Of a DNA stretch of 64,000 nt, positions 8,118 through 18,993 are shown piece after piece. The DNA is taken from the NCBI GenBank assembly GCA_021151825.1, contig JAGKWQ010000016.1, forward strand, positions 62,001-126,000, given 5' to 3'. A model generated the notes under the pieces. That model ran no database searches, was not told the DNA's origin, and saw only the letters and a program-made list of their open reading frames with translations. Each line of letters opens with the position of its first letter. The stretch's first letter is position 1. This DNA is from Cellvibrionaceae bacterium. Its GTDB lineage: Bacteria > Pseudomonadota > Gammaproteobacteria > Pseudomonadales > Cellvibrionaceae. The translations under genes were made by a program, and so were the position numbers.

Positions 8118-9428
8118 TTAGAGCTTGTAACCATCTTCCTCATGCAAGCTCAAATCCAAACCAATAGTTTCTTCTTCTTTGGTGACTCGCAAACCTGATG
8201 TTAAAACACCGGTTAACTTAAGCAGTACGTAAGTAACTATCGCTGTGTATACGAAAGTTACTACAACACCAAGTAATTGAACCCCCAATTGCTCGCCCAT
8301 TGAATTGATGCCTGACGCAAATCCCTGGCCACTGAACACACCCAGTTCTGTTGAAGCAAACACTCCCGCGAGAATAGTACCGAGTACACCACCGATACCA
8401 TGAACTGGAAACACATCAAGAGAATCATCAATTTTCCAAATCCTTTTTACCAAATGAGTCATGATGAAACAGATAATGCCCGCAGAGAGACCAATAATCA
8501 AAGCACCACCTGGGCCAACATAACCGGATGCCGGCGTAATAGTGCCGAGCCCTGCTACCATTCCCGTTACGATACCCAACACACTTGGTTTACGAAAACG
8601 AATCCACTCGATAACCATCCAGGCTAGCGCCCCTGCCGCAGCGGAAATATGAGTAACCAACATTGCCATAGCTGCATTTCCATTCGCAGCCAACGCACTG
8701 CCTGCATTAAAACCAAACCAGCCTACCCACAACATTCCCGCTCCGGTCACAGTCATGGTCATATTGTGCGGAGGCATTGCTGTTGTAGGGAAACCATTGC
8801 GCTTTCCAATGACTACAGCTGCAACCAATGCCGCAACACCTGCAGTAATATGCACTACGGTACCACCAGCAAAATCCAGTAAACCTTTCGCAAATAGCCA
8901 ACCGGAACTTGACCACACCCAGTGACAAACAGGGATATAAACTGCGAATAACCACAATGCCGAAAAAATCAGCATGGATGAAAATTTCATTCGCTCCGCA
9001 AAAGCACCAACGATAAGAGCAGGAGTAATGATCGCGAACGTCATTTGATACATTGCATGCAAACTTAACGGGATATCACCGGAAAGCGCATCTTCTGTAA
9101 TGCTCGCCATAAACACCATACTGAAATCACCAATCCATGAGTTGCCAGTACCAAATGCCAAACTATAACCAGCCATCAACCACAATAGCGATACCAGGCA
9201 TGCAATCGCAAAACACTGCATAAGCACTGATAAAATATTTTTTACACGCACCAAGCCACCATAAAACAGTGCAAGCCCAGGCAAAGTCATGAACAAAACC
9301 AACGCAGTTGAGGTTAAAATCCACGCCGTATTAGCGCCATTGAGAGTTGGCTCCTGTGCCCACAAGGCCGGACTAGCGCTGGCCAATCCTGCTAATAGAG
9401 AACTTGAAATGAGATGTATCTTCTTCAT
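8118..9428 (-). CDS. amtB: Ammonium transporter Amt
   Basis: 436 residues from the ATG at 9428, chosen because it starts a clean signal peptide (MKKIHLISSS...ASASPALWA) and has GGGG seven bases upstream. An open frame continues ten codons further. About eleven membrane spans follow. The two pore histidines are visible in VHITAGVAALVAAV and FPVHGIGGVLGT, and the Amt signature region in GFNAGSALAANGNAAMA. The protein conducts ammonium across the inner membrane. Most gammaproteobacteria pair amtB with glnK for PII gating; no glnK is next to this copy. No convincing sigma-54 site was found in its upstream region. Confidence 0.94.
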   Translation of the reverse strand: MKKIHLISSSLLAGLASASPALWAQEPTLNGANTAWILTSTALVLFMTLPGLALFYGGLVRVKNILSVLMQCFAIACLVSLLWLMAGYSLAFGTGNSWIGDFSMVFMASITEDALSGDIPLSLHAMYQMTFAIITPALIVGAFAERMKFSSMLIFSALWLFAVYIPVCHWVWSSSGWLFAKGLLDFAGGTVVHITAGVAALVAAVVIGKRNGFPTTAMPPHNMTMTVTGAGMLWVGWFGFNAGSALAANGNAAMAMLVTHISAAAGALAWMVIEWIRFRKPSVLGIVTGMVAGLGTITPASGYVGPGGALIIGLSAGIICFIMTHLVKRIWKIDDSLDVFPVHGIGGVLGTILAGVFASTELGVFSGQGFASGINSMGEQLGVQLLGVVVTFVYTAIVTYVLLKLTGVLTSGLRVTKEEETIGLDLSLHEEDGYKL

Positions 9429-9822
9429 ATTTACCCCATGATGGTTATTATCTTGCACGGTGGCTCAAAGTTCCTGCACCATCACCATGCTTCATTTTGA
9501 AACAGTAGAACCTGATAAACGCTTTAAATCTCGCTGCCACTGGCTTTAAAAAAACAAAACCTGCACCTATAAAGGGCGAAAAAAGCGCTATCACTACGTA
9601 AATAAAAAATGAACCACCTATAAGCAAACATTAATCCAAAAATTTAAATTTGTTATTTTTCAGTAAGATATAAATAATTAGGTGCGCACAACAATCAACA
9701 ATCGCACCATTTAAAAACAAGCCAAGGCAAACAAGATCTTTTTTGGTGCAAACCTTAATACAAAAGAATAGCAACGAATAGCGTAAAATGACTAACCGCC
9801 AACTGACAGCATTATCAAACCT
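9429..9822. other. Intergenic region between divergent amt and wecA-like genes
   Basis: 394 bases, AT-rich, with no gene. It must hold promoters for both divergent genes, but I see no box good enough to name. Confidence 0.5.
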
Positions 9823-10815
9823 ATGAATAACTGGATCGTGCTCTGCTCACTCTCATTTGCCCTTTCATTTTTTTTATCCAGGATAATTATTCGGCTATTA
9901 GGTAAACGATTGATAGATATTCCGAGCGATCGCAGCTCTCATAGCTTGCCAACTCCACGCGGCGGAGGAATAGCTATTGCCACAACAATAATTTTGGTAA
10001 GTGCAGGAACGGAAATCTATGGATCCAGTGCCCTCCCATGGACACCACTTTTACTATTTACTCTTATGGCCATCCTGGGAGCACTTGATGATTTCATGAA
10101 CCTCAGTGTTCGAGTACGCCTGTTAATTCAATTCTTGCTGTCACTGATTGCTGTAATTATTTGTGTGCGCGAATTAAATTTTCAGGGAGCAGACGCGATC
10201 ATATTAAGCGGAGTATGTGTAATTGCACTCGTATGGCAATGCAACTTATACAACTTTATGGACGGTATTAATGGGATAGCAACCATTCAGGCTATCTGTG
10301 TTTGCGTGATAATGGGAATAATTTTGCACCAGACAAATAACGACACAGCCATCGTAAAACTATTAGTGATAACAGGCATGGCCTGCGCAGGATTTCTCTA
10401 TTGGAATTTCCCCAGTGCTAGAATTTTTATGGGGGACACAGGAAGTTTATTTTTGGGATTTATCTTTGGCTTTGCTGCAATAAAAACCAGTATTGGATCG
10501 ATTGATATCGCCGCCGCATGGCTAATTTCAATGGCAGTTTTTATTGTAGATGCAAGTTATACGCTAAGCATTAGGCTATTGAGCGGTCAAAAATTTTATT
10601 TACCGCATCGCAGCCACAGCTATCAAAAACTTGCATTGACATTAAATTCGCACACTAAAGCAACATCCCTGGTTTGCCTTGTAAATATGAGCTGGCTTTT
10701 TCCAATCACACTATTAATGATTAAAGGTATATTAAATCCAATCGTTGCTCTTATTTTGGCCTACACCCCGCTTATTGTTATCGCAATCAAACTAAAAGCG
10801 GGCAGACCTAGCTAA
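9823..10815 (+). CDS. MraY/WecA-family glycosyl-1-phosphate transferase (WbpL-like)
   Basis: 330 residues with about ten membrane spans. The family motifs are present: PTPRGGGIAI in the first loop, the magnesium-binding LGALDDFMNL (about residue 87), NLYNFMDGINGIA (about 142) and FMGDTGSLFLG (about 202), plus a His-rich loop LPHRSHSYQKLA near 262. Such enzymes load a sugar-1-phosphate (GlcNAc, FucNAc or QuiNAc) onto undecaprenyl phosphate and so begin O-antigen or exopolysaccharide units at the inner membrane. It converges on the WbpM-like gene with a 4-base overlap of their 3' ends; wbpL-wbpM are also neighbours in P. aeruginosa. Confidence 0.9.
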   Translation: MNNWIVLCSLSFALSFFLSRIIIRLLGKRLIDIPSDRSSHSLPTPRGGGIAIATTIILVSAGTEIYGSSALPWTPLLLFTLMAILGALDDFMNLSVRVRLLIQFLLSLIAVIICVRELNFQGADAIILSGVCVIALVWQCNLYNFMDGINGIATIQAICVCVIMGIILHQTNNDTAIVKLLVITGMACAGFLYWNFPSARIFMGDTGSLFLGFIFGFAAIKTSIGSIDIAAAWLISMAVFIVDASYTLSIRLLSGQKFYLPHRSHSYQKLALTLNSHTKATSLVCLVNMSWLFPITLLMIKGILNPIVALILAYTPLIVIAIKLKAGRPS

Positions 10816-12710
10816 TTAACACCAGTTAATGGCAAAGACCTTGGATATTCCTCCGCTTCCGCCTGCTCGCTGCCATACCCTAAAGGCATTTCGTTTAGCA
10901 TTGATTTAATTCTTTTTGCATCATCACTTTCACATGCTGCAGTCAAATTATTTAGAAAAACCTCCATTTCACGCCACGAAACGGATTGCTCTAGCGCCCT
11001 AAAAATTCGTGGGTGTTCCGTAGCAAAAACATTATCGCCGATTAGCAGTTCTTCAAACAATTTTTCACCAGGGCGTAGCCCAGTGTATTGAATTTCAATA
11101 TCCCCCTCTGGATTAGCTACATCACGAACAGATAATCCTGACAAATGAATCATGCGCAGAGCAAGATCAACTATTTTAACGGGCTCTCCCATATCCAGCA
11201 CAAAAACATCGCCACCCTTGCTCATAGTTCCCGCCTGGATTACCAATTGGGAAGCCTCCCGTATCGTCATAAAATAACGAATAATTTCCGGATGGGTTAC
11301 CGTGACCGGCCCACCGGATTTAATTTGCTTACGAAATAAAGGCACAACCGAACCAGAGGATCCCAATACATTTCCAAAGCGAACCATGACAAACCGGGTA
11401 GATTGCTGACGCTTGGCGATACTTTGCAATATCAATTCTGCCAAACGCTTTGAGGCCCCCATTACATTCGTCGGACGAACAGCCTTATCAGTAGAAATAA
11501 GCACAAATAATCCAACACCTGCTTCCATCGCAGCTTCAGCGCAATTTAGTGTTCCCAATACATTGTTCTTTATCCCTTCAACAATATTAGATTCAACCAA
11601 TGGGACATGCTTATAAGCAGCGGCGTGATAAACAGTTTCTACTCGATAACGCCTGAACACCGAGCGCAAAAAATTATTGTTCTGAACCGACCCCAACAGC
11701 GGCACAACAGGGATTAAGTGAGTATTACGAGCTTCAAGTTCTTGCTCTACGGCATAAAGGCTATATTCGTTATGATCCAATAAAATAATTTTTGCAGGTT
11801 TAAAATCAATAATTTGCCGGCACAGCTCGCTACCAATAGAACCACCTGCCCCCGTGACCATGACCACCTTATTGGTTATCGAACCCTCCATCAAATCAGA
11901 TAAAGGCTGAACAGAATCCCTTCCAAGTAAATCATCAATATCTACATCACGAATATTTTCAATGCGCGCCTTTCCCGATAAAACATCCCCCATATCAGGA
12001 ATAGTTTGCACATTAATATGTAGCTTCTCCAAACGCTTGATAATTTCAAGGCGCACACTATGAGCAGTTCGACCAAGCGCCAATAACACCTTGGTTGCAG
12101 ATGAAGCAGAGATCAGACGAGGAAGGGTTTTAGGCGAGAAAATTTTAATATTCGCCAATAAAGTCCCATGCAATGAGGGATTATCATCAACAAACGCAAC
12201 TACCCCATATCCAGTATCCTGTAAGGCCAGCATAAGCTGGTGCCCTGTTCGTCCAGCACCATAAATAATTACAGGAACCATATCGGCTGGCGGCAAGGCT
12301 CCCATTTTTAAAATGATATGGCGAATAAGCAGGCGCGGACCGCCAATTAATACCAACATCAAACCTATATAAATAAATGGTACTGAACGAGGGATTTTTG
12401 AATAAGTAAGAAAGCCTGAAACAGCCAGGGTAACACCAGACAGCAGTACACAAATGATGATGGTAACAATGGCAGGCTGAGTCATGTAACGCAGGATGGC
12501 GCGATACATTCCCAAACGGATGAATATCGTAAGACTGGCGACCAGAGTTATTAATAAAGCAGCCAATTCTTTATGGGTAATCGTTAAATCAAACGTACCC
12601 AATCGCAAACAATTTGAAAGATAAACCCCGATAACAATTGCAACGGAGTCATAGCACAAAGAAATAATTCGTTTAGCAGTACGCGAAGCCTCAAGCAATT
12701 TTATCAACAT
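10812..12710 (-). CDS. wbpM: Nucleotide-sugar 4,6-dehydratase/epimerase, WbpM/CapD type
   Basis: 632 residues. Four N-terminal membrane spans (about 1-135) come first, then a CoA-binding-like Rossmann domain (IIYGAGRTG near 150) and a catalytic short-chain dehydrogenase domain with VTGAGGSIGSE at 285-295. The active site reads STDK (406-409) followed by NVMGASK, with methionine 417 where typical dehydratases have tyrosine and lysine 421; this SMK variant is characteristic of WbpM/FlaA1. WbpM converts UDP-GlcNAc to the 4-keto-6-deoxy sugar used for O-antigen. The gene lies directly after ihfB, a known junction in P. aeruginosa O-antigen loci. Confidence 0.92.
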   Translation of the reverse strand: MLIKLLEASRTAKRIISLCYDSVAIVIGVYLSNCLRLGTFDLTITHKELAALLITLVASLTIFIRLGMYRAILRYMTQPAIVTIIICVLLSGVTLAVSGFLTYSKIPRSVPFIYIGLMLVLIGGPRLLIRHIILKMGALPPADMVPVIIYGAGRTGHQLMLALQDTGYGVVAFVDDNPSLHGTLLANIKIFSPKTLPRLISASSATKVLLALGRTAHSVRLEIIKRLEKLHINVQTIPDMGDVLSGKARIENIRDVDIDDLLGRDSVQPLSDLMEGSITNKVVMVTGAGGSIGSELCRQIIDFKPAKIILLDHNEYSLYAVEQELEARNTHLIPVVPLLGSVQNNNFLRSVFRRYRVETVYHAAAYKHVPLVESNIVEGIKNNVLGTLNCAEAAMEAGVGLFVLISTDKAVRPTNVMGASKRLAELILQSIAKRQQSTRFVMVRFGNVLGSSGSVVPLFRKQIKSGGPVTVTHPEIIRYFMTIREASQLVIQAGTMSKGGDVFVLDMGEPVKIVDLALRMIHLSGLSVRDVANPEGDIEIQYTGLRPGEKLFEELLIGDNVFATEHPRIFRALEQSVSWREMEVFLNNLTAACESDDAKRIKSMLNEMPLGYGSEQAEAEEYPRSLPLTGVN

Positions 12711-12796
12711 AAGTCAGGCTCCAAAAACAACCGCCGGCCTAGCATCTTGAGGACAACAAGAACAGGAGGGAAAATACCAGGAAAAACTAAAAAAGC

Positions 12797-13087
12797 CTAC
12801 TTACCAATGCTCTCATTAACGCGATCACGCATCTCTTTACCAGGCTTGAAGTGAGGCACGTACTTGCCTTCGAGCACCACAGCTTCACCAGTTTTTGGAT
12901 TTCGGCCGGTGCGAGGGGCACGATAATGAAGCGAAAAACTACCAAAGCCACGAATTTCAATTCGCTCACCAGATGCCAGAATATCAGACATATAATCCAG
13001 GAGCAGTTTTACAGACATTTCAACGTCTTTAATAGTCAATTGATTCTGCTTTTCAGTAATATATTCAATCAATTCTGATTTGGTCAT
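12797..13087 (-). CDS. ihfB: Integration host factor beta subunit
   Basis: 96 residues, full length. The DNA-bending HU/IHF fold is clear: [10 protein letters not shown] start, [15 protein letters not shown], and the minor-groove arm [10 protein letters not shown], whose proline intercalates DNA. With IhfA it makes sharp bends at specific sites, which also helps sigma-54 promoters such as those upstream of the flagellar genes here. It follows rpsA by 150 bases, the conserved rpsA-ihfB order. Confidence 0.97.
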   Translation of the reverse strand: MTKSELIEYITEKQNQLTIKDVEMSVKLLLDYMSDILASGERIEIRGFGSFSLHYRAPRTGRNPKTGEAVVLEGKYVPHFKPGKEMRDRVNESIGK

Positions 13088-13198
13088 AACCTGTTTCTCT
13101 TATTAATGACGGGATTACACAACACAACTTTTCAGAAAATATAGAGTTACGAAGAACAAATAAAATCAATTTACTATGTATAGCACACACCTAGAAGC

Positions 13199-13228
13199 AA
13201 CAGCGGCCAGCACTAGCCAACCGCTGTT
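13199..13228 (-). terminator. Stem-loop after rpsA, weak terminator or attenuator
   Basis: AACAGCGG pairs with CCGCTGTT around a 14-base loop, 10 bases past the rpsA stop. Read leftward the following bases are GCTTCTAGG, not a U-run, so partial termination or RNA processing between rpsA and ihfB is as likely as full termination. Confidence 0.4.
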
Positions 13229-13237
13229 ATTCAAAGA

Positions 13238-14923
13238 TTACTCTTTGCTTTGCATTTGCGCTTTGATCAGGTCACCCAAAGTAGTAGGAGAAGCTTGATC
13301 TGACTGCTTGCTCGAAAGCTCTTTCAGTGCAGCTTTTTCATCTTCTACGTCTTTAGATTTCACAGACAAGCTGATGCTACGATTTTTGCGGTCAACTGCA
13401 ATAATTTTAGCTTCAACTTCATCACCAACTTTTAACAAGTTGCGCGCATCTTCTACCTTTTCACGGCTCAATTCAGATGCTTTCAATACAGCTTCAACAT
13501 CATCAGCCAAGGTGATAACAGCTGCTTTTGCCTCAACTTCTTTTACGATACCTTTAACAACAGCACCCTTATCATTTACTGAAACGTATTCAGAGAATGG
13601 GTCGGCTTCCAATTGCTTGATACCCAAAGAAATGCGCTCGCGCTCTGGATCAATGGCCAATACCACAGTTTCCAGCTCATCACCTTTCTTGTATTTACGA
13701 ACAGCTTCTTCACCTGCTTCGTGCCAGCTGATATCTGACAAATGAACCAAGCCATCAATACCACCATCCAGACCAATAAAGATACCGAAGTCAGTAATTG
13801 ATTTGATCTTGCCGCTGATCTTGTCGCCTTTCGCACAGGTACGAGCAAACGCATCCCATGGATTCTCCTGGCATTGCTTCAGGCCAAGGGAGATACGACG
13901 ACGCTCTTCGTCAATATCAAGAACCATAACTTCAATTTCGTCACCCAACTGAACAACTTTTGAAGGATGGATATTTTTGTTGGTCCAATCCATTTCAGAA
14001 ACGTGGATCAGGCCTTCAACGCCCTCTTCCAACTCGGCGAAACAGCCGTAATCAGTAAGATTGGTCACTTTCGCTTTAACACGAGCACCTTCTGGATAAC
14101 GCTTGGTGATAGCAACCCATGGATCTTCGCCGAGCTGTTTCAGCCCCAGAGATACACGGTTACGCTCACGATCAAACTTCAACACTTTAACGTCGATTTC
14201 ATCACCAACGTTTACAATCTCACCTGGATGCTTGATACGCTTCCAAGCCATGTCAGTGATGTGCAACAGACCATCAACGCCACCCAAGTCAACGAACGCA
14301 CCGTAGTCAGTAAGATTTTTAACAATACCTTTAACTGCTTGACCTTCTTGTAAGGTAGCCAGCAATTCATCGCGCTCAACAGAGTTAGCTTGTTCAAGTA
14401 CAGCACGACGGGAAACAACTACGTTGTTACGCTTTTGATCGAGCTTGATTACTTTAAATTCCAACTCTTTACCTTCAAGATGAGTAGTTTCGCGGACTGG
14501 GCGAACATCTACCAATGAACCCGGAAGGAAGGCACGGATACCGGCAACGTCAACAGTGAAACCACCTTTAACCTTACCGTTAATAACACCTTTAATAACT
14601 TCTTCAGCAACGTGAGCAGCTTCAAGAATTTTCCAGGCTTCAGCACGCTTGGCTTTTTCACGAGACAGTTTGGTTTCACCGAAACCATCTTCAACGCTTT
14701 CCAGAGCTACTTGTACTTCATCACCGATCTGGAGATTCAACTCACCCAGCTCGTTACGGAATTGTTCTGCGGGAATAACACCTTCAGACTTAAGGCCTGC
14801 GTGCACGGTAACCCAATCTTTATCGATATCGATTACTACACCAGTAACGATGGTGCCTGGCACCATATCTACAGTCTTTAAACTCTCTTCAAATAACTCT
14901 GCAAAACTTTCGTTCATACTCAT
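13238..14923 (-). CDS. rpsA: 30S ribosomal protein S1
   Basis: 561 residues, close to the 557 of E. coli. It opens with [11 protein letters not shown] and contains six S1 (OB-fold) repeats, recognisable by recurring blocks such as [20 protein letters not shown] and [21 protein letters not shown]1 binds mRNA and helps load leaders with weak Shine-Dalgarno sequences. Two in-frame ATGs lie at 14923 and 14917; the first is used here because AGGT lies upstream. A long leader and a strong promoter precede it. Confidence 0.97.
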   Translation of the reverse strand: MSMNESFAELFEESLKTVDMVPGTIVTGVVIDIDKDWVTVHAGLKSEGVIPAEQFRNELGELNLQIGDEVQVALESVEDGFGETKLSREKAKRAEAWKILEAAHVAEEVIKGVINGKVKGGFTVDVAGIRAFLPGSLVDVRPVRETTHLEGKELEFKVIKLDQKRNNVVVSRRAVLEQANSVERDELLATLQEGQAVKGIVKNLTDYGAFVDLGGVDGLLHITDMAWKRIKHPGEIVNVGDEIDVKVLKFDRERNRVSLGLKQLGEDPWVAITKRYPEGARVKAKVTNLTDYGCFAELEEGVEGLIHVSEMDWTNKNIHPSKVVQLGDEIEVMVLDIDEERRRISLGLKQCQENPWDAFARTCAKGDKISGKIKSITDFGIFIGLDGGIDGLVHLSDISWHEAGEEAVRKYKKGDELETVVLAIDPERERISLGIKQLEADPFSEYVSVNDKGAVVKGIVKEVEAKAAVITLADDVEAVLKASELSREKVEDARNLLKVGDEVEAKIIAVDRKNRSISLSVKSKDVEDEKAALKELSSKQSDQASPTTLGDLIKAQMQSKE

Positions 14924-15107
14924 GGTATTACCTATAAATTAGAGGTACAGGCATGAAAACCACACCCTACCTGCTCCGCACGGTCTGGCACGCGGGTCAA
15001 TTAATATAAGGCAATAACTCCCTCAGACTGGGTTTTACAGTTATCGCCGCTGCCAATAACATTGCTTAAACTTAAGAAAGGAGAGCAGATTATTTAGCAG
15101 GCGCGGG

Positions 15108-15136
15108 ATACTAGCAGAATGGGCTTTATTTTTCAA
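15108..15136 (-). promoter_or_regulatory. Sigma-70 promoter of rpsA
   Basis: Leftward TTGAAA (15136-15131), exactly 17 bases, then TAGTAT (15113-15108), followed by a GC-rich discriminator CCCGCGCC typical of growth-regulated promoters. Transcription would start near 15101, giving a leader of about 178 bases before the rpsA ATG. In E. coli the rpsA leader is the target of S1 autorepression. The other bases between 14924 and 15245 show no gene. Confidence 0.75.
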
Positions 15137-15245
15137 TAGGTTAGGATATCGAACAACTAAAATGGTGCTGCGGAAGAAGATAATAACGGCGCTAAAAAAT
15201 ATGGCTGACCTTGGACCGTGCAAGATCAACCATTAACTCTAATAA

Positions 15246-16586
15246 TTAATTTTTTACAACACTCAAGCCGCGTCCCACAGCATAATACTGCACCCCTAGA
15301 CTACTCATTCTTTCTGGTTCATACAGGTTGCGACCATCAAATACCACCGGCTCACGCAACGCCCCCTTAATTACATCAAAATTGGGCGCCCTGAAGTTCT
15401 TCCACTCGGTACAGATTACTAAAGCATCCGCCCTCTCCAAAGCAGCTTCTTTTGTTCCAACAAGCTTCAAATCATCACGCAGACCATAAATATTTTGAGT
15501 TTCTTCCATCGCCACAGGATCATATGCCTGAACTTTGGCACCCCGCTCCCACAGCGCCTCCATCAAAGTCCGGCTCGGCGCCTCACGCATATCATCAGTA
15601 TTCGGTTTGAACGACAGCCCCCAAAGCGCAAAAATCTTGCCGCGCAAATCCCCCTTGAAGTGCTTGTCGATGTAATCGAATAATTTTGTTTTTTGCTCGT
15701 TATTTACCTGATCCACCGCTTCCATTAAACCAGCCTGGTATCCGGCATTTTTGGCAATATTGATCAATGCTTTAACATCCTTTGGAAAACATGACCCCCC
15801 ATAACCGCAACCAGGATAAATAAATTGATACCCAATGCGAGGATCTGCACCGATACCATTACGAACTTTCTCAATGTCAGCACCTAAGCGCTCTGCCAAA
15901 TTAGCCATCTCATTAATAAAGCTAATTTTAGTTGCCAGCATCGCATTTGCAGCGTACTTGGTAAGCTCCGCAGAACGAATATCCATAAAAATCATACGAT
16001 CATGACTTCTATTGAAAGGTGCATAAAGCTCGCGCATTAATGCCTCAGCCCGGGAGCTCCGACTACCAACAATAATTCGATCAGGCTTCATAAAATCATT
16101 GACAGCGGCACCCTCTTTAAGAAATTCGGGATTCGAAACAACATCAAAATCGATGTTTGCACCACGTTTTTGCAGTTGTTCAGCGAGAGCCTTTTCGACA
16201 ACCTCAGCAGTCCCCACAGGGACAGTAGATTTATTAATAACAACACGATAATCAGTAATTCGTTCGCCAATTGTTTTTGCGACCGCAACAACATACTGTA
16301 AATCCGCAGATCCATCTTCACCAGATGGCGTACCCACTGCAATAAATTGCAGCTCTCCATGCTTAACAGCGGCCTCCATGTTTGTCGTAAATGCGAGCAG
16401 CTTATTTTGCACAGCCTGCTTAACTATTGGCTCCAAGCCAGGCTCATAAATGGGAATGATACCTGAGTTCAGGTTATCTACTTTTTGTTGATCAATATCG
16501 ACACAAAGCACGTCATGCCCAACATCAGCAAGACACGCTCCGGTCACCAATCCAACATAGCCAGTACCAAAAACTGTTACTTTCAT
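15246..16586 (-). CDS. ugd: UDP-glucose 6-dehydrogenase
   Basis: 446 residues. The N-terminal NAD domain starts [21 protein letters not shown]. The active-site block [18 protein letters not shown] (about 256-273) holds the catalytic cysteine and lysine, and the C-terminal UDP-binding domain includes [18 protein letters not shown]. The enzyme oxidises UDP-glucose twice to UDP-glucuronate, a precursor of acidic exopolysaccharides. It is last in the leftward run manB-galU-manC-ugd, 18 bases after manC. GalU upstream supplies its substrate. Confidence 0.96.
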   Translation of the reverse strand: MKVTVFGTGYVGLVTGACLADVGHDVLCVDIDQQKVDNLNSGIIPIYEPGLEPIVKQAVQNKLLAFTTNMEAAVKHGELQFIAVGTPSGEDGSADLQYVVAVAKTIGERITDYRVVINKSTVPVGTAEVVEKALAEQLQKRGANIDFDVVSNPEFLKEGAAVNDFMKPDRIIVGSRSSRAEALMRELYAPFNRSHDRMIFMDIRSAELTKYAANAMLATKISFINEMANLAERLGADIEKVRNGIGADPRIGYQFIYPGCGYGGSCFPKDVKALINIAKNAGYQAGLMEAVDQVNNEQKTKLFDYIDKHFKGDLRGKIFALWGLSFKPNTDDMREAPSRTLMEALWERGAKVQAYDPVAMEETQNIYGLRDDLKLVGTKEAALERADALVICTEWKNFRAPNFDVIKGALREPVVFDGRNLYEPERMSSLGVQYYAVGRGLSVVKN

Positions 16587-16604
16587 TTGCTACTCCCGAC
16601 AAAT

Positions 16605-18023
16605 TTAAGATCGCCCATAACTATCTTCATATCTAATTACATCGTCATCCTTAAGGTAGGGACCCGATTGAACCTCAACAATCTCAAGGGGAATCTTGCC
16701 CGGATTACTCAAGCGATGTTTTGTCCCCACCGGGATATACGTCGATTCATTTTCAGAAAGCAATAAAGTTTCATCACCTTTTTGTACCAATGCAGTGCCC
16801 TTTACAACAATCCAATGTTCAGCACGATGATGATGCACCTGCAAAGACAAGCTCCCCCCGGGCTTAACCCGAATCCGATTAACCTGATAGCGATCCCCAT
16901 TGTCAATTACGTCGTAACAACCCCATGGACGATATATTTCGCGATGCTGCAGATGCTCGGAACGCTTTTGTTTTTCTATTTGGGAAATAAGAGATTTAAC
17001 TTGTTGCGCCTGGGATTGATCAGCAATTAAAACCGCATCTGGAGTGTTAACAATCATCAGATTGTTAACACCCAACGTTGCCACCAACTTATCCTGAGAA
17101 AAAACCAACGTATTGCTGGAGCCAATATCAATACTGTCACCAATCAAACTATTTCCCGATGCATCTTTGTCAGATAAATCCCAAAATGACTTCCAATCGC
17201 CAACATCACTCCACCCTGCATTAAACGGAATACAAACAACATTATTGCTTTTTTCCATTAACGCATAATCAATGGAGATATTCGGCGCTTGCGCGAAAGA
17301 CTCGCGATCAACACGAATAAAATCCAAATCCTGAACTGCCCATACTTTGGCTTGCTCGGCTGCAATAACCACATCGGGACTTTGCGCTTGCAACTCATTT
17401 AAAAAAACTTCTGTTTGAAAAACAAACATGCCGCTATTCCAGTAGTAACAACCTTCAGCGAGATATTTTTCAGCCGTTGCCAAATCAGGTTTTTCAACGA
17501 ATTGAATTACCGGATAAAAAATTCCAGTTGCAGCGGCAGAATCCATTTTCGTTTTAATATAACCATAACCGGTTTCAGGCCTAGTTGGATTAACACCAAA
17601 AGTAGCTAGGTGCCCTGCTTTTGCCGCAGTGATCGCATTTTCAAGAGCAACATGAAATGCACCAACGTCTTTAATCATATGATCCGCAGACAGCACCAAA
17701 AGAATTGGATTCTCTGCCAAAGCCTTTGCATGTAATGCAGCCAACGCCAACGCAGGGGCAGTATTACGCGCAACTGGCTCAAGAATAATAGAGGCTTTCG
17801 CTTGAGCAATTTCATGCAATTGCTCGGCAACCATGAATCTATGCTCTTCATTACAAACAACGATAGGAGGAGCAAGATTTGCCACCCCTTCAAGCCGTAA
17901 CAACGTCTGCTGCAACATTGTTTTTTCACCAAACAGTTTTAACAACTGTTTGGGGTAATGTTGACGGGACATAGGCCACAGCCTTGTTCCAGATCCACCT
18001 GCTAGTATGACGGGAATAATCAA
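16605..18023 (-). CDS. manC: Mannose-1-phosphate guanylyltransferase / mannose-6-phosphate isomerase
   Basis: 472 residues, a typical two-domain type II enzyme. The N-terminal nucleotidyltransferase domain has GGSGTRLWPMSRQHYPKQ and FVEKPDLATAEKYL. The C-terminal cupin has WGCYDVIDNGDRYQVNRI and VHHHRAEHWIVVKG, which carries the isomerase metal site. It produces GDP-mannose from mannose-1-phosphate and interconverts fructose-6-P and mannose-6-P. With ManB (same operon) the whole route from fructose-6-P to GDP-mannose is covered. A TGA/ugd-start gap of 18 bases argues for one transcript. Confidence 0.95.
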   Translation of the reverse strand: MIIPVILAGGSGTRLWPMSRQHYPKQLLKLFGEKTMLQQTLLRLEGVANLAPPIVVCNEEHRFMVAEQLHEIAQAKASIILEPVARNTAPALALAALHAKALAENPILLVLSADHMIKDVGAFHVALENAITAAKAGHLATFGVNPTRPETGYGYIKTKMDSAAATGIFYPVIQFVEKPDLATAEKYLAEGCYYWNSGMFVFQTEVFLNELQAQSPDVVIAAEQAKVWAVQDLDFIRVDRESFAQAPNISIDYALMEKSNNVVCIPFNAGWSDVGDWKSFWDLSDKDASGNSLIGDSIDIGSSNTLVFSQDKLVATLGVNNLMIVNTPDAVLIADQSQAQQVKSLISQIEKQKRSEHLQHREIYRPWGCYDVIDNGDRYQVNRIRVKPGGSLSLQVHHHRAEHWIVVKGTALVQKGDETLLLSENESTYIPVGTKHRLSNPGKIPLEIVEVQSGPYLKDDDVIRYEDSYGRS

Positions 18024-18071
18024 TTAGCACTCCTTATCCATCATTACATTTCCGGAATAATCCGGTGCCAA

Positions 18072-18965
18072 TTACTTTGTATAACGCTTCTGCAAAAATG
18101 TTTTAAAATTATTGCCAACATCGTTATGGCGCTCACCGTAGATAACATTCGCCATGAGATAACCCAGTTTGGTTCCGCAATCATGACTACGGCCAATCAA
18201 TTGATAGGCCTCTACAGTTTCTAAGCCCAACAATGCGTCCAATGCATCGGTCAATTGAATTTCACCGCCTGCACCAGGCTGGGTTTTTGCCAACAAATCC
18301 CAAACCGTTTTGGAAAGAACATAACGACCAACAATGGCCATATTCGAAGGGGCTTCATCTAACGGCGGCTTTTCTACCATTGCTTTAATAGCGGCAGTTT
18401 TTCCAGATGGAATCTCTACTCCGGAACAATCAACAACACCGTATTTATCAACCTGATCATGAGGAACCTGCTCCACCAAAATCTGGCTATTTCCAGTTTC
18501 CTGAAAGCGTCTGGTCATACCTGCCAGATTATCCTGCCTGAGATTTGATTCTGCATTGTCCACCAAAACATCTGGAAGAAGCACAGCAAAAGGCTCATCG
18601 CCAACAACAGGTTTCGCGCACAAAATTGCATGACCAAGACCTTTTGCTTCGGCTTGACGTACAGAAATAACAGTCAAGCCGGGAGGTGTAATCGAACGAA
18701 CTTCTGCAAGTAGCGAACGCTTCAAACGCGCCTCAAGCTGCGCCTCCAATTCAAAGCTGGTGTCAAAATGGTTTTCTATCGCATTTTTACTCGCATGCGT
18801 TACCAGCACTATTTCCTTGATACCCGCTGCAGCCGCTTCTTCAATTACATATTGAATTAACGGCTTATCAACAACCGGCAGCATTTCCTTGGGAATAGCT
18901 TTAGTTGCGGGAAGCATACGAGTTCCCAAACCAGCCACTGGAATCACAGCTTTTTTAACTTGCAT
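18072..18965 (-). CDS. galU: UTP-glucose-1-phosphate uridylyltransferase
   Basis: 297 residues. The nucleotide-binding start [20 protein letters not shown] is diagnostic, followed by [34 protein letters not shown] and [10 protein letters not shown]. GalU makes UDP-glucose, the substrate of Ugd two genes downstream and of many glycosyltransferases. It lies 28 bases from manB and 48 from manC in the same direction. Confidence 0.96.
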   Translation of the reverse strand: MQVKKAVIPVAGLGTRMLPATKAIPKEMLPVVDKPLIQYVIEEAAAAGIKEIVLVTHASKNAIENHFDTSFELEAQLEARLKRSLLAEVRSITPPGLTVISVRQAEAKGLGHAILCAKPVVGDEPFAVLLPDVLVDNAESNLRQDNLAGMTRRFQETGNSQILVEQVPHDQVDKYGVVDCSGVEIPSGKTAAIKAMVEKPPLDEAPSNMAIVGRYVLSKTVWDLLAKTQPGAGGEIQLTDALDALLGLETVEAYQLIGRSHDCGTKLGYLMANVIYGERHNDVGNNFKTFLQKRYTK

Positions 18966-18993
18966 AATTGTCGCCCTATTAAATATTTGTTAG

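Noticed and set aside
9429..9822. Possible sigma-54 promoter of the ammonium transporter (GGTGATGGTGC-like stretch near 9470-9490)
   Set aside because: The GG and GC doublets are three bases too close for a -24/-12 element.
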